From NCBI GenBank assembly GCA_033875315.1, contig JANRJG010000038.1, forward strand, positions 1 to 64,000: a stretch of DNA of 64,000 nucleotides, in the 5' to 3' direction. Positions within the stretch are counted from its first letter, which is position 1. Every line of letters begins with the position of its first letter. Below are positions 43,368 to 52,969 of the stretch, in pieces. This DNA comes from Candidatus Methylacidiphilales bacterium (lineage in GTDB: Bacteria > Verrucomicrobiota > Verrucomicrobiia > Methylacidiphilales > CAZTYG01). Made by a program: the position numbers and the translations under genes. The notes beneath the pieces were generated by a model. The model was not told the origin of the DNA, made no database searches, and saw only the letters and a program-made list of their open reading frames with translations.

Positions 43368-43985
43368 ATGAGCTTCCCCCTGCCGTGGATCGAACGGGTG
43401 CGAAAAACACGGATCCTTGCCGTGGTCAATCCGGACTCGGCCGCGGAGACCGAAGTCCTGGCCCAATCGTTGTATGCGCGGGGCATCACCGGATTGGAAT
43501 TGACCGTCCGCCAAGCCTCCGGTCTGGAAAGCATCCGTCGGATCAAACTATCCTGCCCGAACATGATCGTCGGCGCGGGCACGGTGCTCAACGAGCATCA
43601 AGTCGCCGCCGTGCACGGGGCCGGGGCCGATTTCGCCCTGTCCCCCGGGTTCAATCCCGCAGTGGTCAAAGCCGCGCAAAATGCCGGACTACCCTTCGCA
43701 CCGGGCGTGTGCACCCCTTCGGAGATTGAAACCGCTTCCGCCCTGGGTTGCCGCCTGTTGACGTTCTTCCCCTGTGACCCAAACGGGGGCCCCGAATTCC
43801 TCTCGGCCATTTCCGGACCCTATCTCCACCTCGGTCTTCATTTCATGCCCCGCGGGACATTCCCGCCGGCTTCGGCAACGGCTTTCCTGCAAATGCCGCA
43901 GGTCGCCGCCCTCTGTGCGGGACCGGACGCAGGAGGGTCCTGGGACGATCTGGCGCTCCTGACCGGAAAGCAGCCGACGCACTAG
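43368..43985 (+). CDS. KDPG/KHG aldolase-like protein lacking the Schiff-base lysine
   Basis: The fold and most motifs match 2-keto-3-deoxy-6-phosphogluconate aldolase: [33 protein letters not shown] (Glu44 present), [33 protein letters not shown]. The Schiff-base lysine of E. coli (Lys133 in FKFFPAE) is replaced by Thr132 in [12 protein letters not shown] (codon ACG at 43761-43763, one base from AAG). The phosphate loop PTGG is altered to PRGT (161-164). The 205-residue length is usual. It is therefore probably not an aldolase of the usual kind. The ATG at 43368 was chosen as the start. The open frame upstream is antisense to the M23 gene. It converges with cysA. Confidence 0.85.
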   Translation: MSFPLPWIERVRKTRILAVVNPDSAAETEVLAQSLYARGITGLELTVRQASGLESIRRIKLSCPNMIVGAGTVLNEHQVAAVHGAGADFALSPGFNPAVVKAAQNAGLPFAPGVCTPSEIETASALGCRLLTFFPCDPNGGPEFLSAISGPYLHLGLHFMPRGTFPPASATAFLQMPQVAALCAGPDAGGSWDDLALLTGKQPTH

Positions 43986-45055
43986 ATGGAAAAATCCGGC
44001 GGGAAGATGTGCATGCGCTGGGCGGTGACATAGACGGTTTCCCCGGTTTTGAGCGCCAGCGAACGGTGGAGATCGCGGGTGATTTCGACTTCCAAAAAAT
44101 CCCGGTTGTCTCTGCGGGCCAGTTCCAACCGCACGGTTGATCCCACCGGCTGGATGTGGATCAGTTCCGCCTCGAAATACGAATCAATGGGCTTGGTGCG
44201 GTGGATCTGGAGTTCGTGCGGACGGACGAAGGCCACGGCATGCGGCTCGGAAAGGTCGCGGTTCTGGGTGTCGAATTCCAGGGTGCCGATGTGGGCCCGG
44301 CCCTCGTGCACCCGGCTGGTGAACGTATTGACCGAACCGAGGAAATTGAAGACAAAGGGGTTGGCGGGAGCCTCGTAGACTTCTTCAGGGGTGCCGGTCT
44401 GCTCGATCCGCCCATTGCTCATGATGACCACGCGGTCGGCCAGTTCGAGCGCCTCCTCCTGGTCGTGCGTGACAAAGATGCTGGTGATGTGCAGCTCCTC
44501 GTGCAACTGGCGCAGCCAGCGGCGGAGTTCCTTCCGCACTTTGGCATCAAGGGCTCCGAAGGGTTCATCCAGCAGCAGCACCTTCGGCTCGACGGCCAGG
44601 GCCCGGGCCAGGGCCACCCGCTGGCGTTGCCCTCCCGACAACTGGTTGGGCAGGCGTTTTTCCAATCCATCCAATTGGACCAACTTGAGCAGGCGCTGGA
44701 CGCGCGCGCGGATCTCCGCTTTCGGCGGCCGGGTGGCCGCGGGCCGGATGTTGAGACCGAAGGCGATGTTCTCGAAAACCGTCATGTGGCGGAAGAGGGC
44801 GTAATGCTGGAAGACGAAGCCGACCCCGCGGTCGCGCGCGGACTTGTAGGTGACATCCTCGTCCCCGAAGAAGACCCCGCCGCTTCTTTCATCCGGGACT
44901 TCCAGTCCGGCGATGATGCGCAGGAGGGTGGTCTTGCCCGAGCCGCTGGGACCCAGCAAAGCCAGGAGCTCGCCGGACTGGATTTCAAGATCCACCGATT
45001 CGAGCGCACGGAATTGGCCGAACGTCTTGGAAATTTTTTTGGACTGTATTTTCAT
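43982..45055 (-). CDS. cysA: Sulfate/thiosulfate ABC transporter ATP-binding protein
   Basis: This cytoplasmic ATPase of the sulfate importer has Walker [21 protein letters not shown], the ABC signature [18 protein letters not shown], Walker [14 protein letters not shown] and the H-loop [10 protein letters not shown]. The C-terminal TOBE-like regulatory part (residues about 240-357) is shorter than in MalK. It is the last gene of the operon and overlaps the convergent aldolase-like gene by 4 bp. Confidence 0.96.
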   Translation of the reverse strand: MKIQSKKISKTFGQFRALESVDLEIQSGELLALLGPSGSGKTTLLRIIAGLEVPDERSGGVFFGDEDVTYKSARDRGVGFVFQHYALFRHMTVFENIAFGLNIRPAATRPPKAEIRARVQRLLKLVQLDGLEKRLPNQLSGGQRQRVALARALAVEPKVLLLDEPFGALDAKVRKELRRWLRQLHEELHITSIFVTHDQEEALELADRVVIMSNGRIEQTGTPEEVYEAPANPFVFNFLGSVNTFTSRVHEGRAHIGTLEFDTQNRDLSEPHAVAFVRPHELQIHRTKPIDSYFEAELIHIQPVGSTVRLELARRDNRDFLEVEITRDLHRSLALKTGETVYVTAQRMHIFPPDFSI

Positions 45056-45078
45056 AAGATCAAAAGGGGTTCCGGGGA

Positions 45079-46071
45079 TCAGGACTCCTCGATATCGGCC
45101 CTGGTCAATGATTCTAGGACGGCCTTGACCACGATGGTGACGAGGGCGAGGAAGGCGAGCAAGGATGCGAGGGCGAATGAAGAGGCAAAGAGATATTCGT
45201 TGTAGAGGATTTCAATCTGGAGGGGGATGGTGTTGGTCTGTCCCCGGATGTGACCGGAGACGACCGAGACCGCGCCGAACTCGCCCATGGCACGGGCGTT
45301 GCAGAGGATGACACCGTGCAGGAGGGCCCATTTGATGTTGGGCAGGGTGACACGCCACAAGGTTTGCCAGCCGCCGGCACCGAGGCTGATGGCGGCCTGT
45401 TCCTCGTGGTTGCCCTGGGCCTGCATGAGGGGAATGATTTCCCGGGCGACAAAGGGGAAAGTGACGAAACAGGTGGCGAGGACCAGGCCGGGAACGGCAA
45501 AGAGGATTTGGATGCGCCATTCGTGATAGAGGAAGCCCCAGAAACCTTGGGCCAGTACGGCCTGGTGCTCGGCGAACCAGGCCGCCAAGTTCTGGCCGAG
45601 AATCGGCAACCCTCCGGCCAGGCCGGCGACGGAATTTTCCAATAGCGGATGAGCCCAGCCGTGCGAGGCAAAGATGACCACGAAGACCAGGCCGGAAATG
45701 ACCGGGGAAACGGCGAATGGCAGATCGATGAGGGTGATGAGGATCTGCTTGCCCTTGAATTGGAATTTGGTGATGGCCCAGGCCGAAGCCAGGCCGAAGA
45801 CCGTGTTCAGCGGCACCGCGATCAAGGCGACGGTGAGGGTGAGAAAAACGGCGTGGCGGGCCGCCGAATCCTGGAAAGTGGCCAGATAAACACCGGCTCC
45901 TTTGCGGAAGGCCTCAAAAAAAACCGCGACCAGCGGGAGTAACAAAAACAATCCGATGAATCCAAAGCAAAGAACCATGAGGACGACCCGAGCCAAAAGG
46001 GGGTCCTCCATGGCCGGGGAGTGGACATAGCGGCTCCCGGCTTTGATGCGTTTGGCGATGGTGGCTCCCAT
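45079..46071 (-). CDS. cysW: Sulfate ABC transporter permease CysW
   Basis: The 330-residue membrane protein (start [18 protein letters not shown] at 46071) has about six helices. The permease EAA-like loop is [20 protein letters not shown], followed by [20 protein letters not shown] and [20 protein letters not shown], typical of CysW. The open frame continues to 46575, but that part overlaps cysT in another frame and is a shadow. It is located between cysT and cysA. Confidence 0.94.
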   Translation of the reverse strand: MGATIAKRIKAGSRYVHSPAMEDPLLARVVLMVLCFGFIGLFLLLPLVAVFFEAFRKGAGVYLATFQDSAARHAVFLTLTVALIAVPLNTVFGLASAWAITKFQFKGKQILITLIDLPFAVSPVISGLVFVVIFASHGWAHPLLENSVAGLAGGLPILGQNLAAWFAEHQAVLAQGFWGFLYHEWRIQILFAVPGLVLATCFVTFPFVAREIIPLMQAQGNHEEQAAISLGAGGWQTLWRVTLPNIKWALLHGVILCNARAMGEFGAVSVVSGHIRGQTNTIPLQIEILYNEYLFASSFALASLLAFLALVTIVVKAVLESLTRADIEES

Positions 46072-46109
46072 GGTGAGGGTGGTTCCGTTGGTTGGGTAGT
46101 GCCGGGTGG

Positions 46110-47060
46110 TCAGCGGTTGTCGTAAAACCGGCTGCTCCACCACTGGATGAGGTTGATGAGAAGGAGGAGGAAAAATGAGGCGACCAGCATGACCACCGCA
46201 ATGGCCGTGGCCCCGGCGTAATCGTACTGCTCGAGTTTGATGATGATGAGCAGCGGCGAGATTTCCGTTTTCATCGGCATGTTGCCGGCGATGAACACAA
46301 CCGAACCGAATTCCCCGACCGCGCGGGCGAAGGCCAGGGCAAAACCGGTCAGCAGCGCCGGCATCAGCTCGGGGAAGATGACGCGCAAGAAGGTCTGCCC
46401 CCTCCCCGCACCCAGACTGGCGGCGGCCTCCTCGATTTCGCCGCTGAGATCCTCCAGGATGGGCTGGACCGTTCGGACGACAAAAGGCAGACCAATGAAG
46501 GTCAACGCGACGATGATGCCGAGCTCGGTGTAGGCAATCTTGAGGCCTTCCGGGGTGATGGAATTTCCCAACCATGAATCCTGCGGAATGAAGCGACCCA
46601 CCCAGCCTTCCGGCGTGAAGATCGAGCCCAGGGGCGTTCCGGCCTGGAACAGTGCCCCAATCCAGCCTTCAGGGGCATAGAGCGTTGTCAGGGCAATGCC
46701 CGCCACGGCAGTGGGCAGGGCGAAGGGCAAATCGACAAAAGCATCCACGACACGCTTCCCGGGAAAGGAATAACGCACCAACACCCAGGCGGTGATCAGA
46801 CCAAAAACCGCGTTGATGAGCGCTCCGATCAGGGCGGCGCGCAGGGTGACCTTGTACGAGGCGAGGGCCCGGGGATCGAAGGCTCCCTGAAGGAAATGTT
46901 CCCAACCCAGGGAAAGGCTTTTGAAGAACAAGCCTGCGAGGGGGATGATGATGAGCAGCCCCAGGTAAAAAACGGTCACCCCGAGACTCAGGCCGAATCC
47001 GGGCAGAATGCGTTGGTTGAGGGTTCGGCGGGTGCGATGGGGCGCGGATTCGACTGGCAT
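46110..47060 (-). CDS. cysT: Sulfate ABC transporter permease CysT
   Basis: The 316-residue membrane protein has a first helix [20 protein letters not shown], then [20 protein letters not shown]. The cytoplasmic coupling loop is [20 protein letters not shown], and [20 protein letters not shown] is characteristic of CysT/CysU. An unusual insertion of about 25 residues ([20 protein letters not shown]) lies in the first periplasmic loop. Its ATG shares one base with the stop codon of the M14-type gene (TAATG), so translation is coupled. Confidence 0.95.
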   Translation of the reverse strand: MPVESAPHRTRRTLNQRILPGFGLSLGVTVFYLGLLIIIPLAGLFFKSLSLGWEHFLQGAFDPRALASYKVTLRAALIGALINAVFGLITAWVLVRYSFPGKRVVDAFVDLPFALPTAVAGIALTTLYAPEGWIGALFQAGTPLGSIFTPEGWVGRFIPQDSWLGNSITPEGLKIAYTELGIIVALTFIGLPFVVRTVQPILEDLSGEIEEAAASLGAGRGQTFLRVIFPELMPALLTGFALAFARAVGEFGSVVFIAGNMPMKTEISPLLIIIKLEQYDYAGATAIAVVMLVASFFLLLLINLIQWWSSRFYDNR

Positions 47061-47881
47061 TAGAGGTCCTGTCCGTAACTGATGAACGACCGATAGGTCT
47101 CCAGAACGGAGAGCAAGGCTGCCACATGGGCTCCGACTTGCAAGCCCAGCGGGGCCATCTGGGGCGTTTCAAAGACGATCTCAAAAGGTTGCGGATTGGC
47201 CTGCGGCGGGGCGCTGAGAATACCGCCATAGCCCCCGGTGATGATTCCATTGGCGGCCTGGAACCCGTCGATGATGCGGTCTGAATTCCGCGGAAGATGG
47301 GCTTCGGCAGCTTCCAAGGCGGGCAGCAGGACGTGCCGGGTCAGGGCCGCCCCACGCACAAATCCGTAGGTGCCTTCGCTGGTGTCATCCGCGTGCAGGG
47401 CCACCAATCCATCAAAATGCATGCCGGACAATTCCTCTTCGAGAACCCGCACCTCGGGATGGAACGATTGTTTCCAGAATTCCCGGTTCAAGTCGGCGCC
47501 CCTGCGGTTGAAGCGGGTTCCGTCCTCGTATCCGGTAGGATTGCAGACGGGATAAATGAAGATTTCGTAGCCACGGGCGTGTTCCGGCTCGGCCACCAGA
47601 TGCTCAAGAAGAGCCATGGCAGCGAGACATCCGGCCTCTTCATCCCCGTGGATCCCGGCGAAGATGCCCAAGCGGAGGAAGGCGGCACCCTGCCCCGGTC
47701 CGATAAACAAGAAGCGGGGCATGGCATAATCCCGGCCCGCCCCCAAATCCACGGGTCGCAGAGGGGAGTAAAAGAGACGGCCCGACCGGGCCGCCAGGGC
47801 ACGGGCCCGGGCGGTTAGGTCAGAAACGGCCCGCCTGTTCCGGAGAGCGCGGTGGGTGGCGGCAGGGAGCAAGCGGACCAT
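47060..47881 (-). CDS. M14/succinylglutamate desuccinylase-family zinc hydrolase in the sulfate operon
   Basis: The 273-residue protein has the zinc ligands of the family: [19 protein letters not shown] (HxxE) and [16 protein letters not shown] (His). It also has the substrate-binding [20 protein letters not shown] (two Arg, Asn) and the catalytic Glu in FEIVFETPQ. No signal peptide is seen, so it is probably cytoplasmic. Related proteins deacylate amino acids or trim peptides. It lies between sbp (15 bp) and cysT (1-bp overlap), so it must be co-expressed with sulfate uptake. A role in releasing a sulfur amino acid from an N-acyl or peptide form is a guess. Confidence 0.85.
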   Translation of the reverse strand: MVRLLPAATHRALRNRRAVSDLTARARALAARSGRLFYSPLRPVDLGAGRDYAMPRFLFIGPGQGAAFLRLGIFAGIHGDEEAGCLAAMALLEHLVAEPEHARGYEIFIYPVCNPTGYEDGTRFNRRGADLNREFWKQSFHPEVRVLEEELSGMHFDGLVALHADDTSEGTYGFVRGAALTRHVLLPALEAAEAHLPRNSDRIIDGFQAANGIITGGYGGILSAPPQANPQPFEIVFETPQMAPLGLQVGAHVAALLSVLETYRSFISYGQDL

Positions 47882-47895
47882 GTTCGTTCTTCAGA

Positions 47896-48897
47896 TCAGG
47901 GACGGGTGATGACGTCATAAATGCCGCCATCATTGAAGTGGGTTTCCTGCGCCTTTTTCCAGCCTCCGAAGGCTCCATCGATGGTGACCAGTTCGACCTT
48001 GGCAAAGTTTGCTCCGTACTTTGCCTTGGCCTTGGCACTGCGGGGACGATAGAAGTTTTTACCAATAATTTCTTGGGCTTCCTCGGAGTAGAGATGCTCC
48101 AAGTAGGCGCGGGCGACGTCCAGATTGCCTTTGCGGCTGGCCACTTTTTCAACCACGGCCACCGGCGGTTCCGCCAGAATACTCAGGGAAGGAACGACGA
48201 TTTCGGTCGCTCCCGGGAATTCTTTTTCGATCAGGAAGGCTTCGTTTTCCCAGGAGAGAAACACGTCGCCGATCCTTCTTTGGGCGAAGGTCGTGGTGGA
48301 TCCCCGCGCCCCACGGTCCAACACCGGCACATTTTTATACAGTTTTTTCAGGTAATCCTGGGCCGCCTCGTCGGAGCCGTACTTCTTCTTGGCCCAGGCC
48401 CAGCCGGCCAGATAATTCCAGCGGGCGCCGCCGGAGGTTTTCGGATTGGGGGTGATGACCTGGACGCCCGGCTTGATCAGGTCATCCCAGTCCTTGATGC
48501 CCTTGGGATTGCCTTTGCGGACGACAAAGACGATGGTCGAAGTGTAGGGGGCGCTGTTGTCGGGCAGCTTGGACTGCCAATTCAAGGGAAGGGAACGGGC
48601 ACGCTCGGCGATGCTGTTGATGTCGTAGGCCAGCGCCAACGTGACCACATCGGCCTGGAGGCCGTCGATGACCGCTCGGGCCTGGCTGCCCGAGCCACCG
48701 TGCGATTGTTCCACCACCACATCATCGCCGGTTTTGGCTTTCCAATACTTGGCGAAGGATGCGTTGTATTCGGTATAGAATTCCCGCGTGGGGTCATAGG
48801 AGACGTTGAGGAGTTTGATTTCCTTGGCCGGAGCGGAGGCCTGCACAAGGAAGGCGAGCACCGCGATGGCGGTCAGATGGGGAAGGTTAGGTTTCAT
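47896..48897 (-). CDS. sbp: Sulfate-binding periplasmic protein
   Basis: The 333-residue solute-binding protein has a signal peptide ([17 protein letters not shown]). The sulfate-binding family segments are [76 protein letters not shown] and [13 protein letters not shown]. It captures sulfate (or thiosulfate) for CysTWA. It follows the porin gene by 35 bp. Confidence 0.95.
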   Translation of the reverse strand: MKPNLPHLTAIAVLAFLVQASAPAKEIKLLNVSYDPTREFYTEYNASFAKYWKAKTGDDVVVEQSHGGSGSQARAVIDGLQADVVTLALAYDINSIAERARSLPLNWQSKLPDNSAPYTSTIVFVVRKGNPKGIKDWDDLIKPGVQVITPNPKTSGGARWNYLAGWAWAKKKYGSDEAAQDYLKKLYKNVPVLDRGARGSTTTFAQRRIGDVFLSWENEAFLIEKEFPGATEIVVPSLSILAEPPVAVVEKVASRKGNLDVARAYLEHLYSEEAQEIIGKNFYRPRSAKAKAKYGANFAKVELVTIDGAFGGWKKAQETHFNDGGIYDVITRP

Positions 48898-48932
48898 GCG
48901 TTTGGATTGCTATTGAGTTTGGTGGTTGGTGA

Positions 48933-50483
48933 TCAAAAGGCGAGTTGGAAACGGGCGGTGACCAAGTCCTCCGAAGGACGGTCGCCGGCACCCACCTGGG
49001 CCGCCTGGCCGGCGTTGGTGGCGGTCTGTCGTCCGGAATATCCGTTGAATTGGGTGTGCTCGTAGGCCAGCTGGAACTTGGTGTTGGTATTGACATACCA
49101 ATTGAGTCCCACCCCATAGCCGATCGCCTCGGAGGCGGAACCGCCGGCGGCAAAGCGATCGACGTTGTTGGCCCCGGGATTGAAGTCTTTGAAGGCATCA
49201 TCACTGACGGTGAGGAAGTTGAAGCGGGCCACCAATTCCCAGGCGCCGAATCCTCCGCCCTCGGAGAGTCCGGCGGGACGCAGCGGTTTGACACCGTTGT
49301 AGGACGCATCTTCACCCGTCAGAACATAACCCACCTGGAGCGTGGCCGCCTGGCTTTCCACTTTGCCTCCCCGACCAAAGCTGGCCAGCGCGCTGTTGCG
49401 GCCGACGAACTCATAGGAGCTCAGGACATACTCTCCGAGGAAACTGAACGGACCATAGTAGTAGTAGGCCTGCGGGTTGAGCCGGTAAGACTCGCCGTTG
49501 AACCCAAAATTCGCCGTATTGGTGTCGAAGAATGGATCCTGCCCGGCGGAACGGTATCGCAGGCGCGAACTGGTGGTGTTGGCGTTGGTCGAATCGTTGT
49601 CCGCGATCGAACCGGCGAAACCGACTCCCAAACCCTGGGCCCAGATTGGCCCATTGTTCTTGAAGGGTTCGACAAAGATACCGGCCACAAAGTCTTCGCC
49701 TTCATCCAAATCGAGGTTGCCGCGGGAGTCGTCACTGTTGACCGTGCCATTGAAGAAGCCGACACTGTAGGTCAACTGTTGGTCCCAGGTGCGGCCCCAC
49801 AACTGCACCCCGATGTCGCGGGTCGGGACCAGGTTGGTGGCCAGACCACGCTCCGGGAACGCGGTGTTGGCCGCCCCCTGGAGACGTTCCAGGCCGAGGG
49901 GGGTCTTGAAGAGGCCGAACTTGACGTTCAATTCGTCATATATTTTGAAATCGCCATAGGTGTCGATGATGCGCACGGTGTTGCCCGTGGACCCACCGTT
50001 GCTCCAGGTCAGTTCCGGGGTGAACTCAAAGTTCAGCCGGTCCCAGAGTTTACCCTGGAAGCGGGGACGGACGCGACGGAGGACAAACCCGTCATTTTGG
50101 TCGGTGGGCGTGAACTGGCCGGAGGGCAGTGATTCATTTTGTTCGCCACTGCCGATGTAACTCCGGAAATCAGTCTGGAGCAGTCCGCGGAGGCGGAACT
50201 GGTAGGACTTGTCTTTGGACTCCACCGTCAGGCCCTTGTCATCCGCCTTGATCGTCGGAATTTTTTTGAACTCGGAACTGTTGGTTTCGTCGGCGTTTTC
50301 CTGTTTGCGTTCGAGGATGCGCAATTTTTCATCCAACTCCTGGATTTGTGCGCGGAGCACATCGATGGTGGATTGTTCGCCGGCCGCGGTATCACCGTCG
50401 GCACGGAGGGCGGAGGTTGCCGCCAGCAACAGCACGGCGGCCAGGGCATGGGCGGGTTTGATGATCGGTTGGGAGATTTTCAT
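48933..50483 (-). CDS. Outer-membrane porin of the OprO/OprP type
   Basis: The start at 50483 (MKISQPIIKPAHALAAVLLL) gives 516 residues with a signal peptide ending near SALRA, then a short coiled coil (IDVLRAQIQELDEKLRILER). A beta-barrel follows with alternating patterns and a C-terminal Phe (LVTARFQLAF), as required for BAM recognition. RGLLQTDFRSYIG and FVLRRVRPRFQGKLWDRLNF are typical of phosphate/anion-selective porins. Being inside the sulfate operon, it probably lets sulfate through the outer membrane. The frame extends 35 codons further upstream without homology. Confidence 0.9.
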   Translation of the reverse strand: MKISQPIIKPAHALAAVLLLAATSALRADGDTAAGEQSTIDVLRAQIQELDEKLRILERKQENADETNSSEFKKIPTIKADDKGLTVESKDKSYQFRLRGLLQTDFRSYIGSGEQNESLPSGQFTPTDQNDGFVLRRVRPRFQGKLWDRLNFEFTPELTWSNGGSTGNTVRIIDTYGDFKIYDELNVKFGLFKTPLGLERLQGAANTAFPERGLATNLVPTRDIGVQLWGRTWDQQLTYSVGFFNGTVNSDDSRGNLDLDEGEDFVAGIFVEPFKNNGPIWAQGLGVGFAGSIADNDSTNANTTSSRLRYRSAGQDPFFDTNTANFGFNGESYRLNPQAYYYYGPFSFLGEYVLSSYEFVGRNSALASFGRGGKVESQAATLQVGYVLTGEDASYNGVKPLRPAGLSEGGGFGAWELVARFNFLTVSDDAFKDFNPGANNVDRFAAGGSASEAIGYGVGLNWYVNTNTKFQLAYEHTQFNGYSGRQTATNAGQAAQVGAGDRPSEDLVTARFQLAF

Positions 50484-50580
50484 GGTTGGTTTTTCTTTTC
50501 TGCTTCCCTCCGCTTGTTGCGGTCGTTCCACGTCTTGCTGGGTCTGGGCAGCCTCCGGTAGTTCCGGTCGGTTGTTGAAA

Positions 50581-50763
50581 TCATTCACGCCGGTTTTTGT
50601 GCTTCAGTGCGGCGGCATCAGCAAACCGCACTTTCCGTTTCTGATTCACTTCCACGATCCGTCCCTCGTGGATCACCACTTCCACCGAGCCGAACTGCAG
50701 ACCCCGGATGGCCTGGACAACCGTCAGTTCCTGGGGATTCAGGTGGGTGGCCGATTCGGTCAT
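50581..50763 (-). CDS. YezD-like small protein (DUF2292)
   Basis: The 60-residue protein contains VVQAIRGLQFGSVEVVIHEG followed by RIVEVNQKRKVRF, the full DUF2292 pattern. In other bacteria such genes are found with sulfur-assimilation genes and are controlled by CymR-like Rrf2 regulators. Its function is unknown. The start at 50763 (MTESATHLNPQELT) fits the family. The 30 extra upstream residues of the open frame are not conserved in type. It is the first gene of the sulfate operon, directly after the inverted repeats. Confidence 0.85.
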   Translation of the reverse strand: MTESATHLNPQELTVVQAIRGLQFGSVEVVIHEGRIVEVNQKRKVRFADAAALKHKNRRE

Positions 50764-50853
50764 ATGCCTCCCCTGTCTTGGAAGGACAGCAGGCCAACCC
50801 GGTAGGAAACGGGTGGCTTGAATCGCTCTGGGACACGTTGTTTCATGAATCAC

Positions 50854-50960
50854 TACTTGTTAAGTATGCGAATCATCATGACCCAATCGTCGTGACACGG
50901 TCAAGAATTAAATTACTATTTTAGTAGTGTATACAAAACCCGAGTCTATACTTTTGTATA
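50854..50960 (-). promoter_or_regulatory. Cluster of three inverted repeats upstream of the sulfate operon
   Basis: In an AT-rich gap between the Rrf2 gene and the yezD-like gene there are three dyads: TACTT-GTT-AAGTA (50854-50866), TACTA-TTT-TAGTA (50914-50926) and TATACAAAA-13 nt-TTTTGTATA (50930-50960). On the minus strand TTGACC lies between the first two and may be a -35 box. The first two dyads share a spacing of 3 and the outline TACTW...WAGTA, which points to one regulator. Rrf2 binding is inferred from the neighbouring gene. Confidence 0.65.
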
Positions 50961-50978
50961 TCCTTGTGATTTAAGAAT

Positions 50979-51512
50979 TTATATCTCGAAATCCGAGAAA
51001 CCAAACCCCGCTAATGCCGACTTACCTGATTGTTTTTGTCGTGAATCAGACGAGAAGGGAATCGGTTGGCCGTTGCGCCTGAGTTTCCTCAAGGTCACCT
51101 CCACGACCTGTCCCAGGGTGTAGCGGTCGAGGATTTCAGCTATGGCATTGCGCACATCCAACATCAGCATCCGCAGACCGCAATGTTCCTCGTCGGGACA
51201 ACTGCAACGGTGGTATTGGGTCTGGCTGACACAGCTGATCGGGGCCAGGGGCCCGTCTATCAGCCGGACGATCCGTCCCATGGAAACTTCCTCGGCGTTG
51301 GGCTTGAGAAAGTAACCGCCAAACTTCCCTCGCTTGGTGCCGATGTATCCCGCCTCGCGGAGCTGGATGACAATTTGCTCCAGAAATCGGTGGGGGATGC
51401 GCTCATGTCTGGCCACTTCTTTCAATTGGAGCATGTCGCGGCCCGCATGGGGGGCGATTCCCAGGTCGATGAGAAGACGAAGGGCATATTCTCCCCGCTT
51501 GGAAAGCTTCAT
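50979..51512 (-). CDS. Rrf2-family transcriptional regulator
   Basis: The 177-residue regulator has an N-terminal winged helix (KLSKRGEYALRLLIDLGIAP, RIPHRFLEQIVIQLREAGYI, KRGKFGGYFL) and four cysteines, Cys94, Cys103, Cys105 and Cys111 (SCVSQTQYHRCSCPDEEHCG). The spacing differs from the three Cys of IscR but could hold a Fe-S cluster or sense thiols. CymR-type regulators lack them. It lies upstream of and in line with the sulfate operon, suggesting that it controls it in response to sulfur status or redox state. Confidence 0.92.
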   Translation of the reverse strand: MKLSKRGEYALRLLIDLGIAPHAGRDMLQLKEVARHERIPHRFLEQIVIQLREAGYIGTKRGKFGGYFLKPNAEEVSMGRIVRLIDGPLAPISCVSQTQYHRCSCPDEEHCGLRMLMLDVRNAIAEILDRYTLGQVVEVTLRKLRRNGQPIPFSSDSRQKQSGKSALAGFGFSDFEI

Positions 51513-51581
51513 GGGGTCAGTATGGCGCCAGCCGGGCCGACGGGCAACGGAAGAACTCCATTCCGTCCCATCGTTCTGGAA

Positions 51582-52319
51582 TCACGACGGACGGGGAATG
51601 GAACCGGTGGCGGAGAGGGAGGGGTTGGCGCTCGACTGTTCGATCAACACCGGCTGCCCGTTCTGGCTGCGGAAGTAGCACAACCCGACCGAACCCAGAT
51701 CAATCCGGTCCCCATCGGAAAGCAACACCGGCTGGGTGATGGGCACGCCGTTGATATACGTCCCGTTGCGCGAGGCCTCATCGCGGATGTAAACCTCCCC
51801 GCCCACGACATCCACGGTCAGGTGGTGGCCGGAGACCCCGGCGTCGGCGATGACAATGTCGCAGACCGGATTGCGCCCGACGGCGTGGGAACCGGGATCC
51901 AGGACGTAACACTTGACCCCGTTGGGGGCGGTTTCTTCCGGTTGCAGGCGCACCATGGTCGTCCGGCGGAGGATTTTCCGGGAATCGCCGGAGCTGGCCG
52001 GGGGTTTGTCCTGGGGCGGAACTTCCAGCGATAGGGAAGCATCCATCAGGAGAAGCTCGGCCGGACGGTGGATGTTGGCGGGCCGGCGGCGGTGGTGTTC
52101 GACAAAACGGAAGGTGATCGCGGGATTGCGGAAAAGGGTCCAGAAGGCCTCCTCGCCTTCCTGTCCCTGCCAGCTGGCATGGATCAGGCGACCGTGTTCA
52201 ATCCCCACTTCGCCCGTCTCTCCGGCGGGGCCCTCCACGATCACCACCCCGCTCTTGGTACTCATGAACTGCGTGTAGATCAATTCGAGCAACTTGCGGG
52301 CGGTGACCATTTCCGACAT
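51582..52319 (-). CDS. DUF4388-like and FHA domain protein
   Basis: Residues 1-95 (LLELIYTQFMSTKSGVVIVE, IEHGRLIHASWQGQEGEEAF) resemble the DUF4388/PATAN domain found in bacterial signalling proteins. Residues about 135-235 form an FHA domain with GSHAVGRNPVCDIVIADAGV, SGHHLTVDVV and DEASRNGTYINGVP. The phosphothreonine-binding Arg, Ser-x-x-His and Asn are all present. It therefore probably binds a phosphorylated partner. No Ser/Thr kinase gene is in the window. It lies between the Rrf2 gene and the two-component genes on the same strand. Confidence 0.85.
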   Translation of the reverse strand: MSEMVTARKLLELIYTQFMSTKSGVVIVEGPAGETGEVGIEHGRLIHASWQGQEGEEAFWTLFRNPAITFRFVEHHRRRPANIHRPAELLLMDASLSLEVPPQDKPPASSGDSRKILRRTTMVRLQPEETAPNGVKCYVLDPGSHAVGRNPVCDIVIADAGVSGHHLTVDVVGGEVYIRDEASRNGTYINGVPITQPVLLSDGDRIDLGSVGLCYFRSQNGQPVLIEQSSANPSLSATGSIPRPS

Positions 52320-52378
52320 GAGCTTCTCCTTAAAAAGATTGCGGAATTAAGCCCCCAAACGCCGGGGAGGTCAATCGA

Positions 52379-52969
52379 TTAGACGCTGGTTCCATGCCCA
52401 CCACCCTCGCCCCGGGGCTGGAGTTGCGGAAGGACCACTTTCTCGTAGCAGTCCGGACAGATGCCGTGGGAAAATCCGGAACCGGTCCGTTCGGATATGT
52501 ACTGCTCGATCTGCTTCCAATAACTCGCGTCCTCGCGGATTTTTTTGCAATACATGCAGATGGGCAGCAATTCCTGCAGTTGCCGGATTTCGCTGGTGTA
52601 GTGGAGGATGCGGCCGGCCACGTGCAAGCGGGCCCAGATGGCCTCGGGATTGAGCGGTTTGCTCAGGAAATCATCCACCCCCTCGATCATGGCCCGGCGG
52701 ACATTTTCCCTGCTGGCATCCTTGGCACTGAGCAGGATGAAGTACGTGTAGGGCGTCTTGGGACGCTGGCGGATCTTGGCGCAGAGTTCCAATCCGTCCA
52801 TTTCCGGCATGACCCAGTCACTGACCACGACCCTCACGGGATCGGCATCAAACAGGGCCCAGGCGCTGCGCCCATCGTTGGCCACGATCACTTCGTGGCC
52901 CTCGCGCAGCAGCGCGGCTTCCAGCATCTTGCGGGAAACCGGATCGTCTTCGACTATGAGTATTTTCAT
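52379..52969 (-). CDS. Response regulator with Cys-rich C-terminal tail
   Basis: The 196-residue protein has a receiver domain (residues 1-120) with acidic pocket EDD (7-9), phospho-accepting Asp51 in [16 protein letters not shown], and Lys in [10 protein letters not shown]. No DNA-binding domain follows. The tail has [20 protein letters not shown] and [11 protein letters not shown], two CxxC pairs that probably bind zinc. That module occurs after receiver and PAS domains in other species, its role unknown. The start overlaps the stop of the hybrid kinase (ATGA), so both are made together. Confidence 0.9.
   Translation of the reverse strand: MKILIVEDDPVSRKMLEAALLREGHEVIVANDGRSAWALFDADPVRVVVSDWVMPEMDGLELCAKIRQRPKTPYTYFILLSAKDASRENVRRAMIEGVDDFLSKPLNPEAIWARLHVAGRILHYTSEIRQLQELLPICMYCKKIREDASYWKQIEQYISERTGSGFSHGICPDCYEKVVLPQLQPRGEGGGHGTSV

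Noticed and set aside
46072-46575. N-terminal extension of the cysW frame
   Set aside because: It overlaps the coding part of cysT in another frame and has no permease features.
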